Notes under the pieces: model-generated
What the model saw: only the letters and a program-made list of their open reading frames with translations
Databases searched by the model: none
What the model was told of the DNA's origin: nothing
DNA from: Armatimonadota bacterium
GTDB lineage: Bacteria; Armatimonadota; JADLDR01
Length of the DNA stretch: 61,214 bases
Assembly (NCBI GenBank): GCA_020846535.1
Contig: JADLDR010000078.1
Span: 1 to 61,214 of the forward strand
Direction: 5' to 3'
Shown here: positions 50,488-60,456 of the stretch, in pieces
Layout of the letters: every line of letters begins with the position of its first letter
How positions within the stretch are numbered: position 1 is the first letter of the stretch
Program-made: the position numbers and the translations under genes

Positions 50488-52854
50488 CTACCGTACGGTG
50501 GTCACCCTGCCGCGCTCGTGGAGGAGGACGCTCCAGTGGTTCCATCGGGGCAGCATCTGCTGGCCGATGGCCGTATGGCGGAAGCCGCTCTTCCAGTAGA
50601 GGATAACCTGCCTGCGGGCCGGGTCGTATTCGACTGCGAAGACGGCGTTGCCGGTGGAAAAGGTTGCGGGGTATTTCTGGCGGACCGCCTGGAAGTCGTC
50701 GTCGCTCAATTCGGCGAAGGCAAGGTCTTCGGGAAGAAGGAGGGGAATATCCTCATTGGACTCGATCCCCAGGCTTTCCAGGCGGCTGAGGAGCCACTGC
50801 GGGGCATCCACGGCGGAGGTCGGGCTGTTTTCCAGCGCAAGCTTCAGATTGTAAGTCTCGATCCTGTCCGTAAGACCTTTCCAGAGGCCCGGCAGCAGCC
50901 GGTTCTCGCGGATCAGGCTGACCATCGCCATCCGCAGCAAGGCTCCGTCCAGCGGGCGACGATCCCGTATCAGTTCCCGCCCTCCGTATCGCAAAGCGAC
51001 CTCCCCCATGATCTGCCCCCGCTCGATGACCACGCTTTCGGCGGAAGGTTCTCCGAGGCCCGCGTTTGCCAGATCGGCAAAGGTGACCGGCATGGCGGTA
51101 CGGGTGCGGAGGCGCACTTGCAGCTTTTCCCCGCTGATGGCCTCCTTTGCCAGAAAGAGGGCGGCGGACGCCTCCGGGTCGAGCAGGGAAGAGGCGTCGA
51201 GCGCCACCTCCTCCTGCCCGTTCGTCCAGGCGTGGCCTTTCTGCCGGCGCACATAGGCCGCATCGGGCCATTCCTGAAGGAGGAACCGGGCCAGCGTCTT
51301 CCGGTCGGGCCAGGCTGGGCCGCTGTCCTGGTCGAGAGGGGGAAGCTGCCAGAGGCCGCGCAGTTGGCCTGCGATGCGGCGGCATTCCTCCCAGGCTTCG
51401 CGGTGGAGATGGTGGCGGGCCGGGCGGCCCTGCCTTAATGTGAGGATGAGAGCGGAGGCGTCGCAGTGCAGAGCAAGCAATTCCTTCTTACGGGCCTCCC
51501 GAACTCCTTCCGCCGCGTCGCCGGGCAGCGAATCGAGGCTTCGGAGAAGCGGGGCCGGGCGCTCCAGGGCGGCGATAAGATCGATCAGGTCGCGCCTGAG
51601 TTCAGGCGGGGCGGCCACCAGCAAGCGGGCGTAGGCACTGGCGACCGGAGTGCGGAACATTCCCCGGCCCAGGTCGGTCAGCTTGCCGTCCGGGGTCAGA
51701 GCGCCCCATTCGACAAGCTGCTCCTGGGCCTGCCGGACAGCGAAATCGGGCGGGGCGTCCAGGAAGTGAAGGTTCTGCGGCTGAAATCCCGCGGCGGCCA
51801 CGGTGAGAACGAAATCGGTAAGCTGCTGGCGCAGGATTTCAGGGGGCGTAACTGGCTCCAATATCCCGCGCTCATCCCACAGCCGGTAGCAGACGCCTGG
51901 CGAGAGCCGGCCTGCCCGGCCCCGGCGCTGTTCGGCGGAGGCGCGGGAAATCGGTACCACGGCCAGCACGGCCCGTCTGGCCCGGTGGATGCGCTGGCGC
52001 ACCAGGCCCGAATCGACCACGGCGGTGATACCCGGCAGGGTCACGGAGGTTTCGGCCACATTGGTTGCCAGGATAACGCGCCGCCCCTCCGTCTCGAAGG
52101 CTCTGTCCTGCTCCCGGTTCGTCAGGTCCCCGTGCAGAGGGATCGGTTCAATGCCCTTCAATCCCCGCAGCCGGTCGGCGCATTCCCCGATCTCGCCCTT
52201 GCCAGGGAGAAAAACTAGAACGCTTCCATCCGTTTCCTGAACGGCCCGGCGCACCGCCTGGGCCACCCGGTCGGCAAGATGCCAGGAGGAAGGCACCATC
52301 GGGCCGCCCAGATAGGCGACCTCCACCGGGTGGACGCGGCCCTCGGCCTCCAGCAGAAGGCCGTCCGTATAGGCCACCAGCTTTTCGGCCTGGAGGGTGG
52401 CCGACATGATGACCAGAGGCTGCCCGGGCCGGACGGACCGGCAGATCGCCAGGAAGAGGTCGGATTCCAGACCGCGCTCGTGGAACTCGTCCAGGATAAC
52501 GGCCCCATAGCGGCTCAACTGCCCTTCCGCCCCATAGCGGAGGGCGACTCCCGGAGTGACGTAGCGAACCGCCGTCTCCTCGGTGGCGGCCTCCTCGAAG
52601 CGGACGACATAGCCGGCCGAGCGGCCCAACGCATCCGCCTGCTGCTGAGAAACCCACCGGGCCAGGGATCGGCAGGCGACGCGGCGCGGCTCCACGACCA
52701 GCACGGGCTTCTTCAAGGCTTCATAGCACCATATCGGAACGCGGGTCGATTTGCCGCTGCCGGTGAGGGCGGAGATGATGAGCGGACGGCGGGCGGCTTC
52801 CTTCAGCACGGCGTCACGGAGAATATCGACAGGCAGTTCAGGGAGATGGCTCAT
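50488..52854 (-). CDS. hrpB: ATP-dependent helicase HrpB
   Basis: This is a DEAH-box RNA helicase of 788 residues. Walker A TGSGKST is at 31-37 and the DEAH-box variant DEFHERG near 122; SATLQA and QRRGRAGR are further motifs. Helicase C and HA2-like domains are followed by the HrpB C-terminal region (ILYWKSGFRHTAIGQQM near the end). HrpB is widespread in bacteria and its exact cellular job is poorly known. No clear ribosome site precedes ATG 52854, which is 27 bp after the dnaA stop; translation may depend on readthrough or coupling from dnaA. Confidence 0.92.
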   Translation of the reverse strand: MSHLPELPVDILRDAVLKEAARRPLIISALTGSGKSTRVPIWCYEALKKPVLVVEPRRVACRSLARWVSQQQADALGRSAGYVVRFEEAATEETAVRYVTPGVALRYGAEGQLSRYGAVILDEFHERGLESDLFLAICRSVRPGQPLVIMSATLQAEKLVAYTDGLLLEAEGRVHPVEVAYLGGPMVPSSWHLADRVAQAVRRAVQETDGSVLVFLPGKGEIGECADRLRGLKGIEPIPLHGDLTNREQDRAFETEGRRVILATNVAETSVTLPGITAVVDSGLVRQRIHRARRAVLAVVPISRASAEQRRGRAGRLSPGVCYRLWDERGILEPVTPPEILRQQLTDFVLTVAAAGFQPQNLHFLDAPPDFAVRQAQEQLVEWGALTPDGKLTDLGRGMFRTPVASAYARLLVAAPPELRRDLIDLIAALERPAPLLRSLDSLPGDAAEGVREARKKELLALHCDASALILTLRQGRPARHHLHREAWEECRRIAGQLRGLWQLPPLDQDSGPAWPDRKTLARFLLQEWPDAAYVRRQKGHAWTNGQEEVALDASSLLDPEASAALFLAKEAISGEKLQVRLRTRTAMPVTFADLANAGLGEPSAESVVIERGQIMGEVALRYGGRELIRDRRPLDGALLRMAMVSLIRENRLLPGLWKGLTDRIETYNLKLALENSPTSAVDAPQWLLSRLESLGIESNEDIPLLLPEDLAFAELSDDDFQAVRQKYPATFSTGNAVFAVEYDPARRQVILYWKSGFRHTAIGQQMLPRWNHWSVLLHERGRVTTVR

Positions 52855-52881
52855 AGGACAAAACAGGCAACAACAGCGAGG

Positions 52882-54279
52882 TTATTCCGATTTGGATCGG
52901 AGCTTCATCATCAATTCGCGGACGCTTTCCTCAATGGCGGCATCCGTTTTCATGAGGACTTTGACCCGGTCGCAGGCATGGAGAACCGTGGTATGATCCC
53001 GGCCCCCGAAGAGGAGGCCGATCTCCGGCAGGGAGGTTTCCAGCGTTTCGCGCATCAGGTACATGGCGACCTGACGGGCCAGCACCACGTCCCGGTCGCG
53101 CCTTTTGCCGGTCATGGCCTCGATCTCGACCCCGAACTTTTCCGAGACGGCCTTCTGGATGGTGTCCGGCGTCATCTCGGAGGATTTCCGGTCGATATAA
53201 TATCGCTCCAGCACGTCGCTGGCGAGGGCGGTCGAGATGCGGAGCTTATTGACAGAGGCGTAGATCGCCAGTCGCAGCAGCGCCCCTTCCAGGGCGCGGA
53301 TATTGGACTGGATCAGGCTCGCCATATAATAGAGAACATCGTCCGGGACGAAGATTTTCTCCATCTCGGCTTTTTTCTGGAGGATGGCAATCCGGGTTTC
53401 GAGCTCCGGGGGGCCGATATCGGCGATCAGGCCGCACTCGAAGCGCGATTTCAGGCGGTCGTCCATGAGGCGCAGCTCCCTGGGGGAGCGGTCGCTGGAG
53501 ATGATGATCTGCTTGTTGGTATGGTAAAGAGCGTTGAAGGTGTGGAAGAACTCCTCCTTGGTGCGCTCCTTGTCGGCGATGAACTGGATATCGTCCACCA
53601 GCCAGATATCGATGCTGCGGTAGCGGCGGCGAAACTCCTCGGTTTTGTGATCCCGCATGGAAGAGACATAATGGTGGGTGAACGTCTCCCCGGACATATA
53701 GGCGATGCGGGTGCTGGAAGATCGGGCCAGAATGTGATGGCCGATAGCGTGCATCAGGTGCGTTTTCCCCAGGCCGGGACCGCCGTGGATGAAGAGGGGA
53801 TTATATGCCTGGGCCGGGTGGTCGGCCACCGAACGGGCACCCGCCTCGGCCAGCCGGTTGCAGGTTCCCACAATGAAGTTTTCGAAAGTATATTTTTCGT
53901 TGAGGGGCAGGAAGTGCGATTCCGTGGGGATAGAGGAGGCGGGGCGCGCCCTGGGGGCCTCCGGCGGGGGCTGGAGGGCCTTTTCCTCCTCCGCGGAAAG
54001 AAGCACCAGCTCGATCCGGACTTCGCTGCCCAGGACGGTTTCAAAGGCGCTCCGGATGAGATGGCTGTATTTGTTCTCGATCCACTCCTTGAAGAAGGGG
54101 CTGTTGGCCCCCAGGGTAACGACATCGTTGTGGATGTCGACCGGCTTGATGGGCTTAAGGTAGGTTTCGAAGATATGGCGGCTGAGGCGCGGCTCCAGCA
54201 TCCGGAGTACACGGTTCCAGGCCCGTAGCAATCGCGAGCGGTCATCCTCGATTGGGAGTTCGAGCTGGCCGTTTACCAT
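52882..54279 (-). CDS. dnaA: chromosomal replication initiator DnaA
   Basis: It binds oriC and opens DNA to start replication. Domain I begins WNRVLRMLEPRLSRHIFETYL. Domain III has Walker A HGGPGLGKTHLMHAIG, Walker B WLVDDIQFI and an Arg-finger region. Domain IV has FGGRDHTTVLHACDRV, the DnaA signature. The 465-residue length is normal. ATG 54279 and TTG 54288 are both possible starts; the region around them has GGAG. A promoter lies about 100 nt upstream. No dnaN, recF or rpmH adjoins, and no TTATCCACA box is seen in the 340-bp divergent region, so oriC is probably elsewhere. Confidence 0.93.
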   Translation of the reverse strand: MVNGQLELPIEDDRSRLLRAWNRVLRMLEPRLSRHIFETYLKPIKPVDIHNDVVTLGANSPFFKEWIENKYSHLIRSAFETVLGSEVRIELVLLSAEEEKALQPPPEAPRARPASSIPTESHFLPLNEKYTFENFIVGTCNRLAEAGARSVADHPAQAYNPLFIHGGPGLGKTHLMHAIGHHILARSSSTRIAYMSGETFTHHYVSSMRDHKTEEFRRRYRSIDIWLVDDIQFIADKERTKEEFFHTFNALYHTNKQIIISSDRSPRELRLMDDRLKSRFECGLIADIGPPELETRIAILQKKAEMEKIFVPDDVLYYMASLIQSNIRALEGALLRLAIYASVNKLRISTALASDVLERYYIDRKSSEMTPDTIQKAVSEKFGVEIEAMTGKRRDRDVVLARQVAMYLMRETLETSLPEIGLLFGGRDHTTVLHACDRVKVLMKTDAAIEESVRELMMKLRSKSE

Positions 54280-54384
54280 AGTCTCCAAAGCCGCAATCTC
54301 CGTCGATGTGATGGGGAAAGAACGGGCCGGATGAGGCGAAGCGCCGCCCCGGGGCGCTTCCGGGCCGACCGCAGAAGCTTTTTC

Positions 54385-54413
54385 ATTATAGCAGAATTTG
54401 GCTCATCAATCAA
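54385..54413 (-). promoter_or_regulatory. sigma-70-type promoter for dnaA
   Basis: On the minus strand TTGATT (54413-54408), 17 nt and TATAAT (54390-54385). The start is near 54378. The roughly 100-nt leader contains a GC-rich hairpin (GAAGCGCC...GGCGCTTC, near 54330-54352). Confidence 0.78.
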
Positions 54414-54554
54414 TCGCCTTTTCAAGCCCCTCCAGCCGCCAGCCATACAACATATAGCCCTTCTCCCCAAAAAGTGTGCAAATATATATTACAGAGCCTA
54501 AGATAGCCTTGCCTTAACAGCTGCGCTCGCTAGATGGCTGTCCGAATCCGGCCC

Positions 54555-54584
54555 TTGACGGTCGGGGAAGTACCCGATTATAAT
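54555..54584 (+). promoter_or_regulatory. sigma-70-type promoter for ispG
   Basis: TTGACG (54555-54560), 18 nt and TATAAT (54579-54584), with the start expected near 54591. It overlaps the first in-frame ATG (54583), which therefore cannot be the translated start. Confidence 0.78.
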
Positions 54585-54627
54585 GGATTACAGGAGCATA
54601 TCCGGCCATCGAGCGGAGGAGGTTCAT

Positions 54628-55809
<1,182 letters not shown>

Positions 55810-55837
55810 GGTGTGGATTCATATGTGGAACCATGCC

Positions 55838-56116
55838 TCACTCCGGTTGGTCCCTTTTATGGAGAGCCGAGCAAAGGCACGTTCGGTGATCCAGGATATG
55901 GCTGTCCTGGGGGCGCTGTCGGGACGTTTGGTTTGGTGGGGGCAACAATTCCAGGCAGGCATGGGAGGAGGCCCGGCACGTGCCTGAGCAGGAGATGAAC
56001 AGCTCTAAATCCTGATAAATCCGGCGCAGTTCCTCAAGGCTCTGGGCCGTCTTCAGCCCTTCTGCGGCGGCCAGCAGCACATCGCTGTCGGTGACCTTTC
56101 GGACCTCCGGCCACAT
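55838..56116 (-). other. possible gene remnant cut by the IS5-type element
   Basis: A 92-codon frame begins at the very border of the IS and reads TDSDVLLAAAEGLKTAQSLEELRRIY, a plausible helix, followed by low-quality sequence. No family was recognised. It may be the downstream fragment of an interrupted gene or a chance frame. Nothing else was seen in the 310 bp between ispG and the IS. Confidence 0.2.
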
Positions 56117-56121
56117 CCTGA

Positions 56122-56970
56122 GAGACCCTATCGAAACTCAGGATGTGGCGAGTCGGCGCACCATCAGATAGATCGAGGCCACATCGATCCAGGCTTCGCT
56201 GCTTTGGCGAGTGGACTCATAGTCCTTGCTCAACCGACGGTTCTGGATCAGCCAGGCCAAGGTGCGTTCGACAATCCCGCGTTTGGGCAAAACCACAAAG
56301 CCTTTCCCACCCTCGGCGCGTTTGACCACTTCCAGATCACAGGAAAACTTCGCCTTCACCCAGGCGACCCGAGACCCGCCGTAGCGTCCATCGGCCCAGA
56401 TCGTCGTCAGCCGCCGATAGAGCCGTTTGATGCCGGGCAAGGTCTTCCGAGTACCCTCCGGGTCTTGAATGTCCCCGGGCAGCACCCGGCGTTTCCAGAG
56501 CAGGCCCAGGGGGGCTACGCCGATAGGGCGCTTGCGTCCCCGGATCTTTTTCCCGGCGTCATAGCCCCGGGCCCCCCTTTGGGCTGGTCTTGACGGTCTG
56601 GGAGTCAAAGAGCAGGGCCGAAGGCGTCGTGTGCTTGCCTGCCTGCTGGCGCACCTGCTTACGCAAGGCGGCATGGATTCGTTCCGTCGCGCCAGCGCCG
56701 GAGGTGGAACCAGACCGCCCCTTGGGGCGGGAAGTCGTGGGGCAACCGACGCCACGGACAGCCCGTACGCAATTGGTAGAAGATGGCATTGAAGATCGCC
56801 CGCCGGGTGTATGTGCGAGCGACCCCTTTTTGGGAGGTCGGGCACGGGCAGCAAGGCGTCGATGCGTTGCCACTGAGCCTCAGTGAGGTGGGTGGGGTAA
56901 GTGGTAGGTGTCATCTGCCTTTCTGCCACATCCCTTCCCTCCGATATTGCATGGTTTTCTATACAGTCTC
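56122..56970 (-). mobile_element. degenerate IS5-family (ISL2/IS1031-like) element
   Basis: The ends GAGACCCTATCGAAA (56122-56136) and, inverted, GAGACTGTATAGAAA (56970-56956) are imperfect inverted repeats. Flanking TGA and TTA differ by one base, so no intact 3-bp duplication remains. The size of about 850 bp is right for the group. The transposase it carries is broken. Confidence 0.75.
56138..56914 (-). pseudogene. IS5-family transposase, multiply frameshifted
   Basis: The start MTPTTYPTHLTEAQWQRIDALLP and the C-terminal parts IWADGRYGGSRVAWVKAK, GFVVLPKRGIVERTLAWL and RRLSKDYESTR are family-typical. The middle is in other frames: ERIHAALRKQVRQQAG, then LLFDSQTVKTSPKGG, and beyond a G/C run (near 56570) GYDAGKKIRGRKRPIGV. 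At least three frame changes are needed to join the pieces. The element cannot supply its own transposase. Confidence 0.8.
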
Positions 56971-57158
56971 TTAGACACGGTGCTGCCTCCTAATCCGAAT
57001 ATAGCATCAATTCGCAGCCGTTGCTATCATTCCTCTTGCCTCAGACAGCATATCCGGGTTGCTTTTCAAATCCAGATTGTGCGATAATTAACATATTTAC
57101 AGACCAACGACTGTTGTCCGGTAATCTCGGGCGATGGCGAAGGAGACAGGGGTTCAAT

Positions 57159-58274
57159 ATGCAATATCAATCGTTCGGCAAGGCAGGGTTCGACATATCG
57201 AGGCTCGGTTTTGGCGCGATGCGGCTGCCGATGACGGAAGTGGACGGAAAGCGTGTCGTGGACGAGGACAAGTCGATCCCGATGATCCACCGCTCCTTCG
57301 ATCTGGGCGTCAATTACATCGACACAGCCTGGTTCTACTGCGACGGGCTGAGCGAGATCACCGTGGGCAGGGCGCTGAAGGGATGGCGGGACCGGGTGCA
57401 TGTGTCCACCAAATATCCTATCGGCAATGAGAAGGGATACCGGGAACTGTTGGAGGTTCAGCTGGGCAAGCTCGATATTGACTGCCTGGACTGCTACCAC
57501 TTCCACGGCATCGGCGAATGGTTCCTGGCCCATGAGAGGCGCGATGAGTTCATTGCCGAGGCAATCAAAGCCAAGGAGGAAGGGCTGATCCGCAATATCT
57601 CCTTCTCCTTCCACGACCAGCCGGAGGCCATGGCAAAGCTCGTGGAGATCGGCATTTTCTCCTCGGTACTCTGCCAGTACAATCTGCTGGACCGGGCGAA
57701 CGAGGCGGCCCTGGCGAATGCCAAAGCCCACGGGCTGGGCACGGTGGTGATGGGCCCGGTGGGAGGGGGCCGCATCGCCGGGCTTCCGCTGGAGATCGCC
57801 GAGAAGCAGGGCATCCGGGCGCGAAGCAGCGCGGAGTTGGCGCTCCGGTTCGTCATGGCGAACCCGAACGTGGACTGCGCTCTGTCCGGCATGAGCCAGA
57901 TCGCTCATGTCGAGGAGAACGCTTCCATCGCATCCAACAGCGCGCCCCTCAGCCCGGAGGAAGTGGCCGGGATCAACGCGGCGATGGAGGAAAACAAAAA
58001 GCTTGCGGATCTCTACTGCACCGGATGCAATTATTGCCTGGAACACTGCCCGCAGGAGGTCAATATCTCCCATATCTTCCAGGCGATGAACTATTACCGC
58101 GTCTACGGCCTGAAAGAATACGCCAAAGGCCATTATAATGCCATCGGCTCCCAGTGGGTCAAAGGAGTCAAGGCGGACGCCTGCATCGAATGCGGAGAAT
58201 GTGAGGAACACTGCCCGCAGAAAATCGTCATCCGAGAGCAGTTAAAGGAATGCCTCGCCGTTTTCGGCGCGTAG
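57159..58274 (+). CDS. aldo/keto reductase with C-terminal 4Fe-4S domain
   Basis: The 371-residue protein combines an AKR barrel (RLGFGAMRLPM; Asp/Tyr in NYIDTAWFYCDG; Lys in VHVSTKYPIG; His in CYHFHGIG) with a ferredoxin-like tail. The tail contains CTGCNYCLEHCP and CIECGECEEHCP, each a CxxCxxC(x3)CP motif for a 4Fe-4S cluster. Such proteins are common in anaerobes; electron transfer between ferredoxin and a carbonyl substrate is likely, but the substrate is unknown. ATG 57159 lies 6 nt after AGGGG; upstream the frame is open to 57021 but not conserved. It lies 188 bp after the IS5-type element. Confidence 0.87.
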   Translation: MQYQSFGKAGFDISRLGFGAMRLPMTEVDGKRVVDEDKSIPMIHRSFDLGVNYIDTAWFYCDGLSEITVGRALKGWRDRVHVSTKYPIGNEKGYRELLEVQLGKLDIDCLDCYHFHGIGEWFLAHERRDEFIAEAIKAKEEGLIRNISFSFHDQPEAMAKLVEIGIFSSVLCQYNLLDRANEAALANAKAHGLGTVVMGPVGGGRIAGLPLEIAEKQGIRARSSAELALRFVMANPNVDCALSGMSQIAHVEENASIASNSAPLSPEEVAGINAAMEENKKLADLYCTGCNYCLEHCPQEVNISHIFQAMNYYRVYGLKEYAKGHYNAIGSQWVKGVKADACIECGECEEHCPQKIVIREQLKECLAVFGA

Positions 58275-58528
58275 TATGTAACCATCGCTGCCTGGGCTGT
58301 CCTGCTGGCCCACTTCCATTTCCATCCGAAGCTCGCCCTCCTCTGCGATATCGCCGGGGTTCAGGCATTTCATGGTGGCGGTGTTCCTGCCGTTTCTGTT
58401 CGCTGTTCCGGTTGTTGGGATTGTCGGCTGGCTGCGCCCCGTCAGGATGCATGCCCGCCCCTCAATTCCGCCTTTTGAGAAATTCCAAGAGTCGCTTCGA
58501 TCATGAAGCAATCAATCATCCACTTGGG
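58275..58528. other. intergenic region without a supported gene
   Basis: The region between the aldo/keto reductase and the next promoter holds several short overlapping frames on both strands. None has a ribosome site or recognisable domain. A 44-codon plus-strand frame (58372-58506) with one hydrophobic stretch (VAVFLPFLFAVPVVGIVGW) is the most coding-like, but it lacks a ribosome site and may be the tail of a lost gene. Confidence 0.4.
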
Positions 58529-58558
58529 TTGACATTCCGTCGCTTTTCTGGTTATAAT
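58529..58558 (+). promoter_or_regulatory. consensus sigma-70 promoter for the beta-eliminating lyase
   Basis: TTGACA (58529-58534), 18 nt and TATAAT (58553-58558). The start is near 58565, giving a leader of about 165 nt with a hairpin GGCTGCC...GGCAGCC (about 58602-58629). The long leader allows post-transcriptional control, but no Trp- or Tyr-rich leader peptide like TnaC was found. Confidence 0.8.
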
Positions 58559-58730
58559 TGTTTGAAATATATTTAACAATATACAGCGATCATTGGGTGA
58601 GGCTGCCATCAAACGCCTCCAGGCAGCCCGTTCGGTTCGTCATTTCATCGCGCCGGGGGTGAGTGAATTTCGATCACAACAGCATCAGCAGGAATATTGC
58701 CACTTTTGAAAAGGAGATAATAGAGGATAT

Positions 58731-60176
58731 ATGAATATAAAACTGTCCAACGGCAGAGTAATACCGATTGAAATGCACAAAGTGCGGATTGTGCAGAAGA
58801 CGACCCTTCCGCCCATCGGCGAGCGCCTGCGCGCGATTGAAGAGGGAGGCTACAACACCTTCCTCCTTCGCAGCAGGGATATCTTCATCGATATGCTGAC
58901 CGACAGCGGCACGAACGCGATGAGCGACAACCAGTTGGCCTCTATGATGGTCTCGGACGACGCCTACGCGGGCGGTGAAAGCTACTACAAACTGCTGGAG
59001 GCCGTCAAGGACGTGATGGGATTCGACTACTGCGTGCCGGTACACCAGGGCCGCGCCGCCGAGCATCTCCTGGGCAAGATTTTCGTCAAGCCGGGCGATG
59101 TCATCCCCATGAACTACCACTTCACCACCACCAAAGCCCACCTGGAGATGGCGGGCGGCAAGGTGCTGGAAATCTACCGCGACGACGCCCTGGACACCGT
59201 AAGCTCCAATCCCTTCAAGGGCAACCTAGATATCGAGAAATTCAAGCAGGTGATCGAGAAATACGGCCCGGAGCATATCTCCTTTATCCGAATGGAGGCC
59301 ACCACCAACCTGATCGGCGGCCAGCCTTTCTCCATGGCGAACCTCAAGGAAGTCAAGGAGGTCGCCTCCCGGCACGACATCCCAGTCGTGATCGATTGCA
59401 GCCTCGTCTCAGAGAACGCCTATTTCATCAAGCGGCGCGAAAAAGAGTACGAGAATGCTTCCGTAGAAGCAATCGTCCGCGAGATGATGGCCCAGGCCGA
59501 TATGATCTACCTGTCGGGCCGGAAAAGCACCTGCGTTCGCGGCGGCCTGATCGCTACCAACAATCCCGGATACTTCGAAACTCTCAAAGCCTGGCTGCCG
59601 GTCTATGAGGGCTTCATCACCTATGGCGGTATGTCCTCCAAAGAGATCGAAGCGATGGCGGTGGGCCTGCGCGAAATGGTCGATTACGATGCCGCCAGCA
59701 GCTCCGCCGACCTGATCGAATATTTCGTCACCAAGATGGTCGAGCGCGGTATCCCGGCGGTCACTCCTCCGGGCGGACTGGCGGGCCATGTCGATGCCAT
59801 AAAGTTCCTGCCGCACATCCCCCAGAGCGAGTATCCCGCAGGCGCGATGGCTGCCGCCATCTACCTGGCTTCCGGGGTCCGCAGCATGGAGCGTGGCTCT
59901 ATCTCCATGGATCGGGACAGCGAGGGCAACGATGTTCCCGCCGATGTGGAACTGGCCCGCATGGCCGTCCCGCGCCGCGTCTACACCATGTCCCACATCG
60001 AGTATGTGGTCGACCGGCTGGACTGGCTCCATCAGAACCGCAACCTGGTCAAGGGCCTCAAGTTCTACCACGAGCCGCCGGTCCTGCGCTTCTTCACCGG
60101 CAAGCTGAACGCCCTCGAAAACTGGGGCCGGACGTTGGCCGACGCCTTCAAAGCTGATTTCGGCAGCGAGTGCTAA
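58731..60176 (+). CDS. tryptophanase/tyrosine phenol-lyase family PLP enzyme, TPL-like
   Basis: This PLP-dependent beta-eliminating lyase of 481 residues by family splits tyrosine to phenol, pyruvate and ammonia, or tryptophan to indole. Motifs: YNTFLLRSRDIFIDMLTDSGTN-type start, phosphate-binding HQGRA at 105-109, D222 for the pyridine N, and K265 in SGRKST for PLP. TPL-type residues are present (FTTT at 131-134 instead of tryptophanase FFDTT, and GVRSMERGSIS instead of GIRAVEIGS). However, the active-site Arg after the Asp in TPL (DATRC) is Leu here (DCSLV), so the substrate is uncertain. AGAGGAT precedes ATG 58731. A strong terminator follows. Confidence 0.85.
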   Translation: MNIKLSNGRVIPIEMHKVRIVQKTTLPPIGERLRAIEEGGYNTFLLRSRDIFIDMLTDSGTNAMSDNQLASMMVSDDAYAGGESYYKLLEAVKDVMGFDYCVPVHQGRAAEHLLGKIFVKPGDVIPMNYHFTTTKAHLEMAGGKVLEIYRDDALDTVSSNPFKGNLDIEKFKQVIEKYGPEHISFIRMEATTNLIGGQPFSMANLKEVKEVASRHDIPVVIDCSLVSENAYFIKRREKEYENASVEAIVREMMAQADMIYLSGRKSTCVRGGLIATNNPGYFETLKAWLPVYEGFITYGGMSSKEIEAMAVGLREMVDYDAASSSADLIEYFVTKMVERGIPAVTPPGGLAGHVDAIKFLPHIPQSEYPAGAMAAAIYLASGVRSMERGSISMDRDSEGNDVPADVELARMAVPRRVYTMSHIEYVVDRLDWLHQNRNLVKGLKFYHEPPVLRFFTGKLNALENWGRTLADAFKADFGSEC

Positions 60177-60183
60177 TCGGTTT

Positions 60184-60220
60184 GCAGGGGGCGGGTTTGA
60201 AACCCGCTCCCTGCGTATTT
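60184..60220 (+). terminator. intrinsic terminator after the lyase gene
   Basis: GCAGGGGGCGGGTTT and AAACCCGCTCCCTGC pair with one G-T wobble around a minimal loop, followed by GTATTT. It directly follows the lyase stop. Confidence 0.7.
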
Positions 60221-60237
60221 AATACTACGACGGTGGT

Positions 60238-60438
60238 TCAAGTTTCGCCTGACTTCCACAAGGTGCGCTGCCGATGGGAGCGATAAGCGGCATAGCTGGC
60301 CCGCTGGATCTGCTGGAGTACCCGTAAGGCCGCCGCCACATCGAACACCGGCTGGGGCAAGACGACCTGCCATAACGACCGGACTTGAGGCACCGTGAGG
60401 GCGGGCGCTTGGGGCCGAAGGGTTTGCTGGATCGTGAC
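60238..60438 (-). pseudogene. possible transposase C-terminal fragment
   Basis: A minus-strand frame, from the Met at 60438, reads MVTIQQTLRPQAPALTVPQV, then RSLWQVVLPQPVFDVAAALRV and RASYAAYRSHRQRTLW. It has the basic, Tyr/Arg-rich look of a transposase C-terminus. No catalytic part is present. It lies between the lyase terminator and a methyltransferase gene whose start codon is abnormal, so an insertion or excision may have altered that start. Family assignment is a guess. Confidence 0.3.
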
Positions 60439-60456
60439 CATGGAGGAGAGGTAAAG

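Noticed and set aside
52279-54228. A 649-codon plus-strand frame across hrpB and dnaA
   Set aside because: It spans two well-defined genes in antisense and shows no domain of its own.
54289-54554. oriC next to dnaA
   Set aside because: No DnaA-box cluster or obvious AT-rich unwinding region is present.
58372-58506. A 44-codon hydrophobic plus-strand frame
   Set aside because: No ribosome site, no family, and surrounding sequence is non-coding in character; kept only as a note in the intergenic entry.
58600-58668. A 21-codon leader peptide (GTG start) before the lyase gene
   Set aside because: It has no Trp or Tyr codons and no ribosome site; the hairpin overlapping it is the only real signal.
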